DNA of 64,000 nucleotides, from contig CM059587.1 of the NCBI GenBank assembly GCA_030407085.1, forward strand, positions 69,285,001-69,349,000, given 5' to 3'. This document shows positions 1 through 11,160 of the stretch, piece after piece; within the stretch, counting starts at the first letter, position 1, and every line of letters starts with the position of its first letter. The translations under genes were made by a program, and so were the position numbers. Source of the DNA: Trichopria drosophilae. Lineage: Eukaryota; Arthropoda; Insecta; Hymenoptera; Diapriidae. Under the pieces are notes generated by a model. That model worked only from the letters and a program-made list of their open reading frames with translations, had not been told where the DNA came from and did no database searches.

Positions 1-478
1 GCGCGGCGATCACCTACGGGCGCATAAGTTCTTTTACGCCCTTGATACGAAACTAACGAAGCTTTCAAGATATCTTTGATTATATGTGTATATATATTGT
101 ATATATAAGATCATAATGATACAGACAGTAATTAGTAAAACACTGTAAACATGTAATATGCATCGAATGTTTTATTAGAATACAAGTGCATGAAGTAAGT
201 GTTTTGCAACTTTTATTTATAAATACTTCGGCTGGCCTGTGGTTGGGTTCGAAGTTTTGAAAATGCTCATTTTCAATTTTCATACATATAAAAAACACTA
301 TATTGTTGTAACATATCTATCGAAGCCACTTGGAGCTAAATATGATTAGACCCCCAAATATCAGTATAATTTTATAATATAATTGAAAGCTGTTAGTAAA
401 CAAACGAGTATTAAGGAATAGCCGACTCTCCGACTGGGTCGAAGTTTCTGAGCGAGAGAGGCACCACGCCAACACTAG
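1..478 (-). repeat. Inverted arm A of a foldback element
   Basis: The reverse complement of this segment matches 1629-2160, 20803-21360 and 22390-23238. Read on the minus strand it begins with CTAGTGTTGGCGTGGTGC at 478, runs through a conserved frame (80-298) and leaves the window at the ATCACCTACGGGCGC block that also marks the inner edge of the other arms. The body of its element therefore lies to the left of the window. The 72-codon frame recurs in three other copies, but it sits in palindromic repeat DNA and has no recognisable domain, so I do not call it a gene. Confidence 0.8.
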
Positions 479-556
479 TTGTATTAATTGAATTATACTG
501 TATACGATTTTTAAAAATAGATTAACAATTTTACCGCCAACTAACCCCAGTCTCCC

Positions 557-1560
557 CTACTCTGAAAGTCCTTTTATATACGGGCAACTTATTGTTTCGA
601 TTATGCTTTCGTTAATAGTCGTATTCAAATTGTTTTGGTTTGTTGAATTAATAAAATTTAGACGTTTTTTGATACTGTGGCCAATTAATACGGACGGTTA
701 TCCGTTTTCGAGTAATATTGTTTTTATAAGATTTAAATTTTTTAGACGAAATTTAGAAGAGGACAGTTTTATTGCACTGTCGATTAAACCGTATATCATT
801 CCGATTTTTTGAGATATGGGATGGATTGATATGTAGGGAATCTATCTACCTGACCAGGATTTTTTATGAAACCAATCAAGTTTCAGACGCCCATTGTCTT
901 GAATGAATATTTTGATATTCAGACAATTTATGTGTTTGTGTTGTTCAATTTCTGACGAAATTTCAGTCTATTTTGAGAATGAAAATGATTGAATTCTAGT
1001 AGAATGTCCAATTCTTCGTTTTCCGGAATGTATGTAAGTATGTCATCGACATATCAGTAAAAAAAGTTGGAATATGATTTAGTTACATACTCGAGGACTA
1101 GATTTACGAGAACATAGGGGAGAGACGAACCCATTGACATACCGTTAGTTTGTTTATAAACAGTGTTCTGGAATTTCAAACAAGTCGAGTCTATAGACAC
1201 GTGAATATAGCAATAATAAAATCGTTCTGATCTACTAACTTAATACTTTTAATGTCGCTCCATTTATTCTCAATACTTTTAACTACTAAATCATTAGAGA
1301 TGATTGAACGCAAATTTGTCACCTAAAGAGATTATGTTTTGAACTTCATTCGGAATAATAACATTAGTTAAATGTTGAAACCATTTGTTTTGAAAACAAG
1401 ATATGTTTTGATTGTATGAATTATATGAGTTCTGTAATAATTTATTTTTATTTAATAGACTATTTCGTTTGCATTGAAAGATTTTTGTAAATTTATTTTT
1501 TTCAAATAAAAAGAATTTTGTGAATATGTTATACGGTAGCTCATTTACGATTGTTGACAT
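557..1560 (-). pseudogene. Penelope-like element reverse transcriptase, degenerate
   Basis: A Penelope-like retroelement would copy its RNA with a reverse transcriptase. Read on the minus strand, 1560-1294 encodes the N-terminal part, with KWFQHLTNVIIPNEV and NIISLGDKF. After an internal deletion, 1280-950 gives WSDIKSIK, YKQTNGMSMGSSL and the catalytic YVDDILTYIPENEEL, followed by LLEFNHFHSQNRLKF. Then 830-557 gives HPISQKIGMIYGLIDSA and PYIKGLSE followed by a stop. These blocks are in the order typical of Penelope reverse transcriptases. Internal stops (one directly before YVDD), a missing segment between the N-terminal block and the palm, and the lack of a GIY-YIG endonuclease show it is dead. 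It lies exactly between two inverted foldback arms whose outer ends face it. Confidence 0.85.
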
Positions 1561-1628
1561 TAATTGATTTTTTGTTGATCTGGTCTCATATATTGTACAA
1601 TGGATGTCTCTAATTACAAGATTTAAAT

Positions 1629-2160
1629 AGTGTTGGCGTGGTGCCTCGCTTGCTTCGCTCGCTCAGAAACTTCGACCCAGTAGAGAGTCGGCTATTCCTT
1701 AATACTCGTTTGTTTACTAACAGCTTTCAATTATAGTATAAAATTATATTGATATTTGGGGGTCGAATCATATTTAAGTCCAAGTGGCTTCGATAGATAT
1801 GTTGCAAGAATATAGCGTTTCTTATATGTATGAAAATTGAAAATGAACATTTTCAAAACTTCGACCCCGACAACAGGCCAGCCGAAGTATTAATAAATAG
1901 AAGTTGCAAAACACTTATTTCAAGCACTGGTATTGTAATAGACTATTCGATGAATATTACATGTTTACAGTGTTTTACTAATTACTGTCTGTATCATTAT
2001 GATCTTATATATACAATATATATACATATAATTCGTCAAAGATATCTTGAAAGTGTGGAAAAGATCTCTGACGGATATCTTTTAGATACTATAAGACATC
2101 TTTTAGATATATCGAAATAGTTATTTTTAACACTCCGTGCGTAAAACTCGATTTTACGCG
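1629..2160 (+). repeat. Inverted arm B of a foldback element
   Basis: This is the plus-strand counterpart of 1-478. It starts TAGTGTTGGCGTGGTGCC, passes the GCTTCGCTCGCTCAG block and the conserved 1830-2120 frame (96 codons, no known domain), and ends near the GTGCGTAAAACTCGATTTTACGC palindrome region at 2138. Arms A and B point away from the Penelope fragment, so they are the ends of two neighbouring elements, or of one element split by it, and not the terminal repeats of the retroelement itself. Confidence 0.8.
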
Positions 2161-2285
2161 CTAGGGCGAAATTTTCATGTTCGTAAACTCGAGCTCTATG
2201 CAGGTCGTGTTAAAAAATATCGTATGGAACATGGGCGAAATATCGATCTCCGACGATTGTGAAGTTTGTCGCCCGAGTGAAACGA
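2161..2285. repeat. Short linker between arm B and nested palindromes
   Basis: About 125 bp joins arm B to the first large palindrome. It contains the restriction-like palindrome CTCGAGCTC and two imperfectly inverted CATGTTC words. No gene is seen; frames crossing it on both strands are shadows of repeat DNA. Confidence 0.4.
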
Positions 2286-3082
2286 GGCCGGTGCGGAAAA
2301 GTTTTACCACCACAAAACAAGGTTCCATGAATTTTTTCAGATTTTTTATCATACTTTTATTTCTGCCGCATCAGTCATGAAGTTTAACATTAGTTTTAAA
2401 TGGGGAAAAACATCTTTTTTAGTTTTTCTTCTGCAATTTCGAGGAAAAATTTCCCAACAATCTGTACTTCTAGATGTCTGTTTTCATATCGATTTTACGA
2501 AGAATAGCCGTTCTACAATACTCAGAAAAAATTCTGACTTAGTTATTTCATAATTAACATCCGTAATTTTTTCCTTTTTCGAAAAAAAATGATGGATGTC
2601 AATTATGAAATAAATAAGTCAGAATTTTTTTTTGTCTATTGTAGAACGTCTATTCTTCGTAAAACCGATCTAAAAAATGATATCTAGAAGTATAGATTGT
2701 TGGGAAATTTTTCCTTGAAATTGCAGAAGAAAAACTAAAAAAGATGTTTTTCCTCATTTAAAACTAATATTAAACTTCATGGCTGATACGGCAGCAATAG
2801 AAGTGTGATAAAAAATCTGAAAAAATTCATGGAACCTTGTTTTGTGGTGGTAAAACTTTTCCTCACCGGCCGCACAGCATTTAAAAAATAAATGTTTTTC
2901 GACCCACCCTAACGTACGTACGTACAAGATCACGGACACAAATTTTTTTACTGTTGATTTGGGCTCCTTAGGGTCTGAAACGTCGACATTTGATGAAAAA
3001 GTATAGGGAAATTTTTATGCCTGAAGTGACCAAATTCAATACTTCGTCCAGACTTAGTCTGGGTCGAAGTAAAATTTGTGTC
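2286..3082. repeat. Palindromic repeat copy E1
   Basis: 2286-2575 is the reverse complement of 2590-2872, giving ~285-bp arms that start GGCCGGTGCGGAAAAG. The right side continues through GACCCACCCTAACGTACG into the conserved core with GTCTGAAACGTCGACATTTG and the small inverted pair around CCAGACTTAGTCTGG. The whole stretch is a direct copy of 3695-4665 without the 4278-4474 insertion, so it serves as an empty-site reference. Its frames are non-coding. Confidence 0.85.
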
Positions 3083-3311
3083 CGTGATGTTGTACCTAGG
3101 TACGCCCGTACGTCCCGTTTTTTTGTCTCGCAATAACTCGCGAACGGATAAGCGTATTGACATAATTTTTTTTTTTAAATACGCCTCTTGGCATAACTTA
3201 GATCTGATTAGATTTTGACGCTGATCCATCCGTCCATTACTAAAAAAAATTAGCCCCAATTAAGTTTCTTCGTAGTTTTTTGCATTTATTTTGAAAAAGA
3301 TAGTGCATTAA
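3083..3311. repeat. Fragment shared with the 20.8-23.2 kb palindrome
   Basis: This stretch (CGTACGTCCC block, CTCGCGAACGGATAAGCG, and the GATCCATCCGTCCATTAC block) matches 21950-22170. It shows that the 2-5 kb array is a mosaic of the same repeat superfamily. Confidence 0.75.
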
Positions 3312-4853
3312 ATATATATTTACTCATAAGGTAATTTGAAGGTCGACATTTGGTTATTTTTAACCGAAATAAGACAATCTGACCTAACGCTGGTCAAAAT
3401 TTTCTTTCTTTGCTGCTTGGGTAGTTCACATATAAACACATACAACAATTTTCATATCAATGCATCCTATAAAAACCATTACATAGGATTTATGAAAAAA
3501 TTATTACTTCGACCCAGACCAAGTCTGGACGAAGTATTGAATTTGGTCACTTCGGGCATAAAAATTACCCTATAGTTTTTCATCAAATGTCGACGTTTCA
3601 GACCCTAAGGAGCCCAAATCAACAATAAAAAAATTTGTGTCCGTGATCTTGTACGTACGTACGTTAGGGTGGGTCGAAAAACATTTTTTTTTTTAAATGC
3701 TATGGGGCCGGTGCGGAAAAGTTTTACCACCACAAAACAAGGTTCCATGAATTTTTTCAGATTTTTTATCACACTTCTATTGCTGCCGTATCAGCCATGA
3801 AGTTTAACATTAGTTTTAAATGAGGAAAAACATCTTTTTTAGTTTTTCTTCTGCAATTTCGAGGAAAAATTTCCCAACAATCTATACTTCTAGATATCAT
3901 TTTTTAGATCGGTTTTACGAGGAATAGACGTTCTACAATAGACAAAAAAAAATTCTGACTTATTTATTTTATAATTAACATCCATAATTTTTACCTTTTT
4001 CGAAAAAAAATTTTTTTCTTTGAGTATTGTAGAACGGCTATTCTTCGTAAAATCGATCTGAAAACAGATATCTAGAAGTGCAGATTGTTTGAATTTTTTC
4101 CCTCGAAATTGCAGAAGAAAAACGAAAAAAGATGTTTTTCCCCATTTAAAACTAATGTTAAATTTCATTACTGATGCGGCAGCAATAAAAGTGTGATAAA
4201 AAATTTGAAAAAATTCATGGAACCTTGTTTTGTGGTGGTAAAACTTTTCCGCACCGGCCCCATAGCATTTAAAAAAATAGTATATTACTCAACGAGGGAG
4301 GTAAAATAAAGAATGTCTCAGACTGCGTGTAATTTTTACCCGAGGTGAAGCCGAGGGTGAAAAACATGTAGTCTGAGGCATTCTTTTTTACTTCCCGTGG
4401 GAAGTATACGATTTTTCTTCATGACAGGGAGGAAAAGAAGTAACTTTCGTCCTAGCTTTCGTCCCAGTGTGATGAAAAAATGTTTTTCGACCCACCCTAA
4501 CGTACGTACGTACAAGATCACGGACACAATTTTTTTTATTGTTGATTTGGGCTCCTTAGGGTCTGAAACGTCGACATTTGATGAAAAACTATAGGGTAAT
4601 TTTTATGCCCGAAGTGACCAAATTCAATACTTCGTCCAGACTTGGTCTGGGTCGAAGTAATAATTTCTTCATAAATCCTATGTAATGGCTTTTATAGGAT
4701 GCATTGATATGAAAATTGTTGTATGTGTTTATATGTGAACTACCCAAGCAGCAAAGAAAGAAAATTTTGACCAGCGTTAGGTCAGATTGACTTATTTCGG
4801 TTAAAAATGACCAAATGTCGACCTTCAAATTGCCTTATGAGTAAATGTATATT
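3312..4853. repeat. Large palindrome E2 with a nested inner palindrome
   Basis: 3312-3694 is the reverse complement of 4478-4853; their ~79-codon frames (3336-3575 plus, 4589-4828 minus) are near-identical mirror images. Inside, 3695-3985 is inverted against 4005-4275. The dyad lies near 3985. The right arm is interrupted at 4278-4474 by a foldback insertion. The mirrored frames are read from repeat DNA and match no known family. Confidence 0.85.
4278..4474. mobile_element. Small foldback insertion (palindrome P-a)
   Basis: The insertion starts TAGTATATTACTCAACGAGG and folds on itself: GAATGTCTCAGACTGC at ~4311 is mirrored by GTAGTCTGAGGCATTC at ~4369, with GAGGTGAAGCCGAGG at the centre. A second small inverted pair (TTCATGACAGGGA / CCCAGTGTGATGAA) occupies 4417-4474. 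Neither half codes. The flanking sequence runs uninterrupted in two paralogous copies (around 2885 and, inverted, around 3692), so ~197 bp was inserted within an A-rich target. Confidence 0.75.
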
Positions 4854-5399
4854 TACAGTCTTTGTCTTGTGATAAGATTACCAAATTACGACTTAAAAAT
4901 TACTTTGTAGTAAAATTGTACTACTTGAGGTATTTTTTTAAAGTCAAATGTTGCTAAATTTCGACCTCTGTTCTGACTTGATAAACAAACGGACTTTGAA
5001 AGCGGAAATAGATTGCGTTTTTTCATAAATTTGACCTCGTGAATTTCCCTAATTTTTACTTGAAACTCAGAATTTCCAAAAAGTTAGAATGATGCTATAT
5101 TTTAGTTCTACGACTATGATGACGTTTTCTGTTATTACTTCAAAGTCAAAATAACTAAAAAAATTGCCCCTAAAGTTATATATATATATAGAATGGTTGG
5201 TCATAAAGACCAATAAACTAGACCTCATAGCAAATCTGACTATTCATATCTTAAACGCACATCATCGAACGCGTTCTGCTCTAATGGGCAGCATGACTTT
5301 TCAAAGACGCAAAAAACAGTATAGAATAAGTACAAGATTTTACAGAAATTGAAAAAAGTTTACAAATAAAACTGATAATGTAAGTAGAGAAAATACACG
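4854..5399. other. No gene seen
   Basis: AT-rich sequence with a short (TA)n run near 5177-5191. Frames of about 60-75 codons here have no recognisable domain and look like chance. Confidence 0.5.
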
Positions 5400-5915
5400 C
5401 AGGGCCGGCGAAATATGTATGGAAGGTATGAAGTATAATTGAAATTAACAGCGTATGGAATTCCATAAGTTTCGAAAAATTGTTCAGCTGAAAGTACTTC
5501 ATAAACATACTTTTTATTACAAAAAATTAACATTAGAATTACAAAAAAGTAATTTTTATTGGCAATTTTTAATTTATAAAAAATATTATTTATTTATAAC
5601 TTCTATCTAATGAAAATACCCTTTTAGCAAAATTTGTTGAAAAAGTTGTAGTAGAAATTTCAGTTAAATCTGATGAAAACTCTGCCGGGAGAAGGTTTTT
5701 GAATTTGTCATTAAATTTAATTTTTAAAATGTGTTGTTACTAAACAATTATTTTTACAATTTCTAACAATAATGTCAAAGAAAGTTCAACACTAAACTTT
5801 ATAATTAAGCAACAAGCGAATCGCAGGAAACAGATTTTAATTCGCGCATTTGGGAATTTGGATTTGTGGCTTAATTATGAACTTCGACTATTAGGTCTAA
5901 AAATTCAAATTTTTT
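5400..5915. mobile_element. Solo end of a hAT-family element
   Basis: It begins CAGGGCCGGCGAAATATG, a hAT-type terminal repeat, and is the reverse complement of 62650-63354, the end of the hAT remnant at the right of the window (shared AATCGCAGGAAACAGATT-type and GGAATTTGGATTTGTGG blocks). It stops abruptly at ~5913 against the GTTGATTTGGGCTCC repeat, so only this end of the element is present. It contains no transposase. Confidence 0.8.
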
Positions 5916-6030
5916 CACTGTTGATTTGGGCTCCTTAGTGTCTGAAACGTCAACATTTGATGAAAAACTATAGGGTAATTTTATGCCTGAAGTGACCAAA
6001 TTTAAAACTTCGTCCAGACCTAAGGTCTAA
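5916..6030. repeat. Conserved repeat core fragment
   Basis: Carries TTGATTTGGGCTCCTTAG, a one-base variant of GTCTGAAACGTCGACATT, and the ACTATAGGGTAATTTT block that recur in the 3-5, 20.7-22.4, 40.4 and 52 kb repeats. It is joined directly to the hAT end on its left and to a broken transposon gene on its right. Confidence 0.75.
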
Positions 6031-6039
6031 GAAGAAGAT

Positions 6040-6520
6040 AATTGTCAAGAGGATTGGTATGATGATACAATTCTTGAAAATAAATTAGATTTTGAAGAAA
6101 AAAAATTAAATGGGAAATTGTCACTTTATGGAACAACTAAGAGATTGGAACATTAAACCTGAAACAATATTAGCGTCAGTTACAGATCGGCTAAAAATAT
6201 TACGAATTCATATGGCATGCCTGAGTTACCAAAAGATGCAAGAACACTTTTAAAAACTCCATTACACACCGATATTACTGAAATTGGAAGTGGAAAATGT
6301 TGGTACCGTGGGATAAAAATGAACTTGCATCTTTTCTACATGTAAGATTTCTCATCCATTGACAATAAAGCTTTTAAGTAATACAGATATTATGCTACCG
6401 TTTAAAAGTTCTTTGCATCAATTCTGGCCTATTTTATTAATTATCGAATGATATGCCTCATGTAAAGCCAATAGTGGTAGCAATTTCCTATTGTGACAGC
6501 AAGCCACCTCAGCATTGATA
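6040..6520 (+). pseudogene. Broken arthropod transposon protein (LPKDxRTLL type)
   Basis: Pieces of one protein appear in changing frames. LRDWNIKPETILASVTDRL and KILRIH lie at 6137-6214. GMPELPKDARTLLKTPL followed by TDITEIGSGKCWYRGIK lies at ~6216-6320. LPFKSSLHQFWPIL lies at ~6400-6440, and PIVVAISYCDSKPP at ~6468-6513. This order (WA/WNI helix, LPKDxRTLLxTP, PLFKSS..QFWPIL, SKPP) is one I recognise from uncharacterised transposon-type proteins that are abundant in insects; its catalytic class is not known to me. At least three frameshifts and several stops make it a relic. Its 5' and 3' ends are missing. Confidence 0.7.
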
Positions 6521-8713
6521 GAAATTACCTAACTATAATATCAATTACTTGACACCCTTTAAGCCTTAGCAATCGAAATGTCTCAAATAGCTAAATTTGT
6601 CTAAGAAGGAAAAACATTTGGGCATTTGGACTTCACTTTAAGGAAGTTCGACTTATAAGTTAAAATTTCAGGTATTTCTGACAAATAAGTCGAAAAAACC
6701 TATAAGTCATAAATTATCCATCCGCTATAGAAAGTCAATTTATAACCTACAAATTTGTATATTAAAAATAATCTATTTTATTGCCTTTTATTGATTTTAA
6801 TTAAAAAAATAAGTAAGATTTCTAAATATTGGACATCAAATTATTGCAAAATAATTTTTTTTAACAATCCAATGAAAAAACATTTCTTTTACCGAATAAT
6901 TTATAAATTTAATAATTGTTAAGTATATATTTCATTGAGCACGTTAATTTTTAATGATGTAGAATTAAAATTTAGCCATATAATTTTAATTCGTTTTGAA
7001 ATTTACATCATGTTTCTTGCAATATTTAACTTTTCAAAAAGAACGTGTAAGATTGAATAATTACTTATATATGTATGCAAATCAAGTTTTTCGGGTCGGC
7101 ATGATGAACATGATAGGTACGCATTATATGAATATACATATGTTTATTTATATTAGAGTCGCCATCTATGCAAATCAGTTTACGTGGATCGTGTATATAT
7201 ATTACATCCAAGAACGACTAATAGGGCGTAATTAGGTGGAAATTATAATAATATATATTTCCAATATTCGACTTACTATTGATCTATTTGACCACACTGG
7301 CCTGTGACTTACAGGTCCAACTGCCTTCTGTTTCTTAATTTTTATTTAAAAATTAAGTCCTTTTTGTCCCCACTTACTTCGAAATAAAGTCAATTGGAAG
7401 TAAAATAAGTCGCGGCCGTTTGGGCATTCGGGCCATTTTGAAGTCGAATTTACCTAATTTCAACCTATTTTACAGCTTGAGTATTGTATAAGTGAGGTGG
7501 TAGAAGTTTACTTTTTCTGCATCTTATCAGAAAAATACGCTGATTGAGCAATTTTGCAAGTGACACGTTTAATCGTGACCACTTTTTTTAAATCTGAACG
7601 GAACCTATCACCTTTAATTGTTGGGATCTAATTAAAAAAGTGATGGGTATAGTTTGTCTCCGGTGGTGTTTAATTGCATGTTTACAACAATAAAAAATAA
7701 ACAATTGATGCCTTAATATAGCTGAATATTTTTAAACACTTTTTATTTGAATTATTATGTACATTTAAAATTACTCTTGCACATCCCCTGCGTCAGTTAT
7801 TCCCGGTGCTCGCATTTAAGTAGATCGTAACCAACGAACGTCCTTAAAAGCGAAGATACGATAACGAGTGCACGAGTGTGTATCAATCATTCCTTCTCTA
7901 AGATCGCGGCCGTGAACCTTTCGCCTCGATCCATGATGACTGCACCTGCACGCACGCGACCAGCTTTAATGCCCAAGAAGTACCCAAGAATAACGTAGGT
8001 ATATGCATAATAATCCGATCTTCGAAGTGCATCGACTACCGGAATTTTTACCAATTATGTGTACCTGAAATATTACTTCATGCTTAAATGTTGGCTAAGA
8101 AGCTATCGAGTTAAGGTGATTGTATGTTAAGTAAGTTATTCAATTGCGTGCTTGTAGAAATTCTGAAGTTCAGTGCGAATCTAAATGATTGCTCATAGAA
8201 TTGATTTTTTATTCCAGCGTGGTTTTAAAATAACAAAGTATTTCAAGGTAAATTAAAACTTATTTTACAGTGTGCCTCATTCTTTTTAAGGTCTTTTTGA
8301 ATTGAAATTCAAAATAGAAAGAGTTTTATGCTATATTTCGTGAACTTGAAAAGTATGTAAATTAGTGCACTAATTTAATGTGGAGTATGATTTTCATTTA
8401 TATTATAACTAGAACATTCCACTGTTGCAAATTGTCAAGTTTGAATTCAATGCTGAATCAGAAAGGTTTAGAACTTATTACTATTACAATATTGTTTGCT
8501 AATATGTCGATCGTAGACGAACATTATATATATTCCCCTGCAGATCCTTAAATGGTCCTAAAGGTTAGGATGTAAACACAATTTACACCATCCCGAAACT
8601 AAGAAAATTTTCCTTAGAACAATCTCCGCACTGTGTTGTTTCTAATATTAATCTAGTAATTGTACCCGTACAAACATTTCTTGCAGCTTTTGTTAGCACG
8701 CTATGATTATTTC
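6521..8713. other. No gene seen
   Basis: AT-rich DNA. A moderately GC-richer patch at 7780-8000 contains no supported reading frame. The 79-codon frame at 6996-7235 has no recognisable domain and is likely chance. Confidence 0.5.
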
Positions 8714-8717
8714 TTAA

Positions 8718-8799
8718 CCCTTCTGTGTATCATGACGAATATATTCGTCAAAACTACATTGTTTTCAGACGGGAACAGAAAAACTGGTGTTCAGAAGGG
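8718..8799. mobile_element. 82-bp TTAA-flanked miniature element
   Basis: The ends are CCCTTCTG and CAGAAGGG, a perfect 8-bp inverted pair. Outside them lie TTAA (8714-8717) on the left and TTAC (8800-8803) on the right, which suits piggyBac-type TTAA targeting with one later mutation. Inside is the perfect 18-bp palindrome TGACGAATATATTCGTCA. There is no coding capacity. Confidence 0.6.
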
Positions 8800-9204
8800 T
8801 TACTAGAGCTATACTGAGATTTTTCTCATTGTTTTGTTTGGATTGTTTGCAGTGAAGAAATATCATTCAATTGAAAAGTTGAAGTCGTTTTTTTAATGTA
8901 AAGATTATTTTTTTATGTTTTTTAGATGTAAAATTATATACGTCAAAATTGACCATTTGTTAAAAGTTAAGAAATGTATACTTTCAAATTCACAAATGAG
9001 ACCTGGGGCATTTGTCTTATATGATGTATTTATTTGTAAAACTCGCACATTTAAGACGACTTATAAATAATATCTTTAATTTATTTCTTTTCACAATAAC
9101 AACTAGCGAATTACAATGGCACTCAATCGTTCTTTAAAAATCAAACAAAACATCCGTGTTGTCATTTGAGGTTGTGTTACGATGCGTTGTGACTCCCACC
9201 GTAT

Positions 9205-9460
9205 ATTCTGTAACTATTAAGAAATCATTACGTTATAGCTACAAACGTACAGTATACAAACGGTTTCTTAACTATTAAGAAATAGTTGGTTGTATTTGAT
9301 AGATATTTCTTAAGATAGAAAATGCGTTGTTTACAATAAAGAAATGTTAGCTTTATATGAAATGAATAATTATTTCATACTTAAAAAATTACACGATTCG
9401 CCGTATTTAAATAAACGATTTCCTAACTATTAAGAAGCCTTCTTAATAGTAAACAATCCT
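9205..9460. repeat. Cluster of AACTATTAAGAAA words
   Basis: The word CTATTAAGAAA, or close variants and its complement, occurs about six times in 250 bp (e.g. 9211, 9271, 9310, 9427). The last pair forms a short palindrome, CTATTAAGAAGCCTTCTTAATAG (9428-9450). No gene is present. Confidence 0.55.
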
Positions 9461-9604
9461 TTCCCTCAGTGTAGAATCATAAATACCACATATCGAAAAA
9501 ATACTTACAAAATTTTGCAGATTTTTAAAATAATAAGCGATCACGATATCCCCTTGTGTAAACTTCATCAATGTTATGAACAGCAAACATTAAATTTTCA
9601 CTGT

Positions 9605-9840
9605 CCTAAAATAGTTATTTTCGTATCAACGGCGTAAAATAAATTTTACGCTCGTAGGTGTCCGCTGATCGCCATGAGGGTGTAAAAATTTACGCCCGTG
9701 ATACGAACATAATTTTTTAATTGAGTAGATGTGAAAAATGGCCATTTTTCAGTAATTTTTAATAATGATGACTCAGCAAAATCTTAATACAGTGCTCATT
9801 TTACGCCTACTGAATCAAAAAATAATGTTCTAAACAAAAT
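9605..9840. repeat. GGCGTAAA palindrome fragment
   Basis: GTATCAACGGCGTAAA at 9625 is mirrored by TTTACGCCCGTGATAC at 9689, with CGCTGATCGCCATGAGGG between them. The left edge matches the inner edge of the foldback arms at 1-60 and 22390-22450. The right edge holds CATTTTACGCCTACTGAATC, a diverged copy of the element end seen at 17815 and 20570. Confidence 0.6.
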
Positions 9841-11160
9841 ACAGCAAAAAATTGTTGAAACCCCGGTACAAAAATTGACTGATTTGTGGGCAGTATAATG
9901 TACTATGACACAATTGAATATTACTTTCAGGTTATTCATTGGTTGCAAAACCAAAATATGAGGTAAGATAATTAAAATATCAAAATGCAAATCCAAGGTG
10001 GCGATAGAGATGTAGTAATATTTAATTAAGATATATGAAAATGGATCGGTATTTTGGAATGTCAATTTACGTCCAGCATTTTTTATAAACACAGAGAGAC
10101 ACAATATAGTTAATAAAATCATTTTAGAAATGTGAAACCTGGAATTAGAATAGGTAGTAAAATTAACTATTTCAGTAGAAATCAAGACCCTAACGTTATT
10201 CTTCTGTTTATTAGATCGTTAAATATGCCATACAGCACATCAACTTTTACGCACTTGAGCGCCCCAATTCAATAACTCGTTCGACGCTCGAACAGAAGGA
10301 AAAGAATTGTCCAGCGAAACAAAAATATGAAATTTTAAAAAGTCAAAATTTTAATTTAAAAAAAATATATCCTTATAGATAACTAAAAAACTCAACTTTT
10401 TTCTATTTGAAGTTTTCCAATCCAACAAATATTTTTAATACTATAAATAAAAAACCAATAATTTTTGTCGCCTAATTTTAATTACTTTTATATTTATAAA
10501 CTGCCATAACTCGGTCATTTTTTGATGAAATCCTTTGAAATTTGATTTGTATATGGGGTATGGCCAAGCGATGCCAATGAAACAGTGAAACATCACAAAA
10601 GTCTAATTTGTTAATAATTATTTAATTGTTGATTCGGGACTGTCGGAATCCGTGTATTGTTGACTTCATCATCGAAAAGTCAGTGGGGAACTTTCGAATT
10701 GAACAAACTTTAAGCGCGAGATTTGTTCCTTATACGTTAAAGAAGTTTTCTGGAGATTTTGAAGTCGATTGGATATAAATCTGCAAAGTTATGCGATTGT
10801 TAATACAGTACGCGGCGAAGCGCGGTGTAGTCTTTTAGCTCCGTGCCCCGGAAGCGCAAAGATGCGCGGTCTGCGTACTCAACAATAAATTTTAATGTTT
10901 TATCAATTCGATTTATTTAATTGTTCACTTGTTATATTATATATTAATAATTTGTACACCAATGGTATATTGTTTTTATATTTCTTTTCTAAAAAACGCA
11001 GTTTCGACATACTTGTTCAACAAATTGCTTCACATGCGCTTAACGCAGTGGAAAATAATATCTGCAAATGTAGTATACTTAACCTTGTTAACATATTTAA
11101 CGTTCCTATTGCTAGTGTAACATCTCGTATATTAAATGTAAAGTAATAAAAGTGAAAACC

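Noticed and set aside
3336..4828. Mirror-image 79-codon frames as duplicate genes
   Set aside because: They lie in the two arms of one palindrome and extend into the conserved non-coding core.
9796..10185. 129-codon minus-strand frame
   Set aside because: Hydrophobic low-complexity translation of AT-rich DNA, no domain, and its start region overlaps a repeat border.
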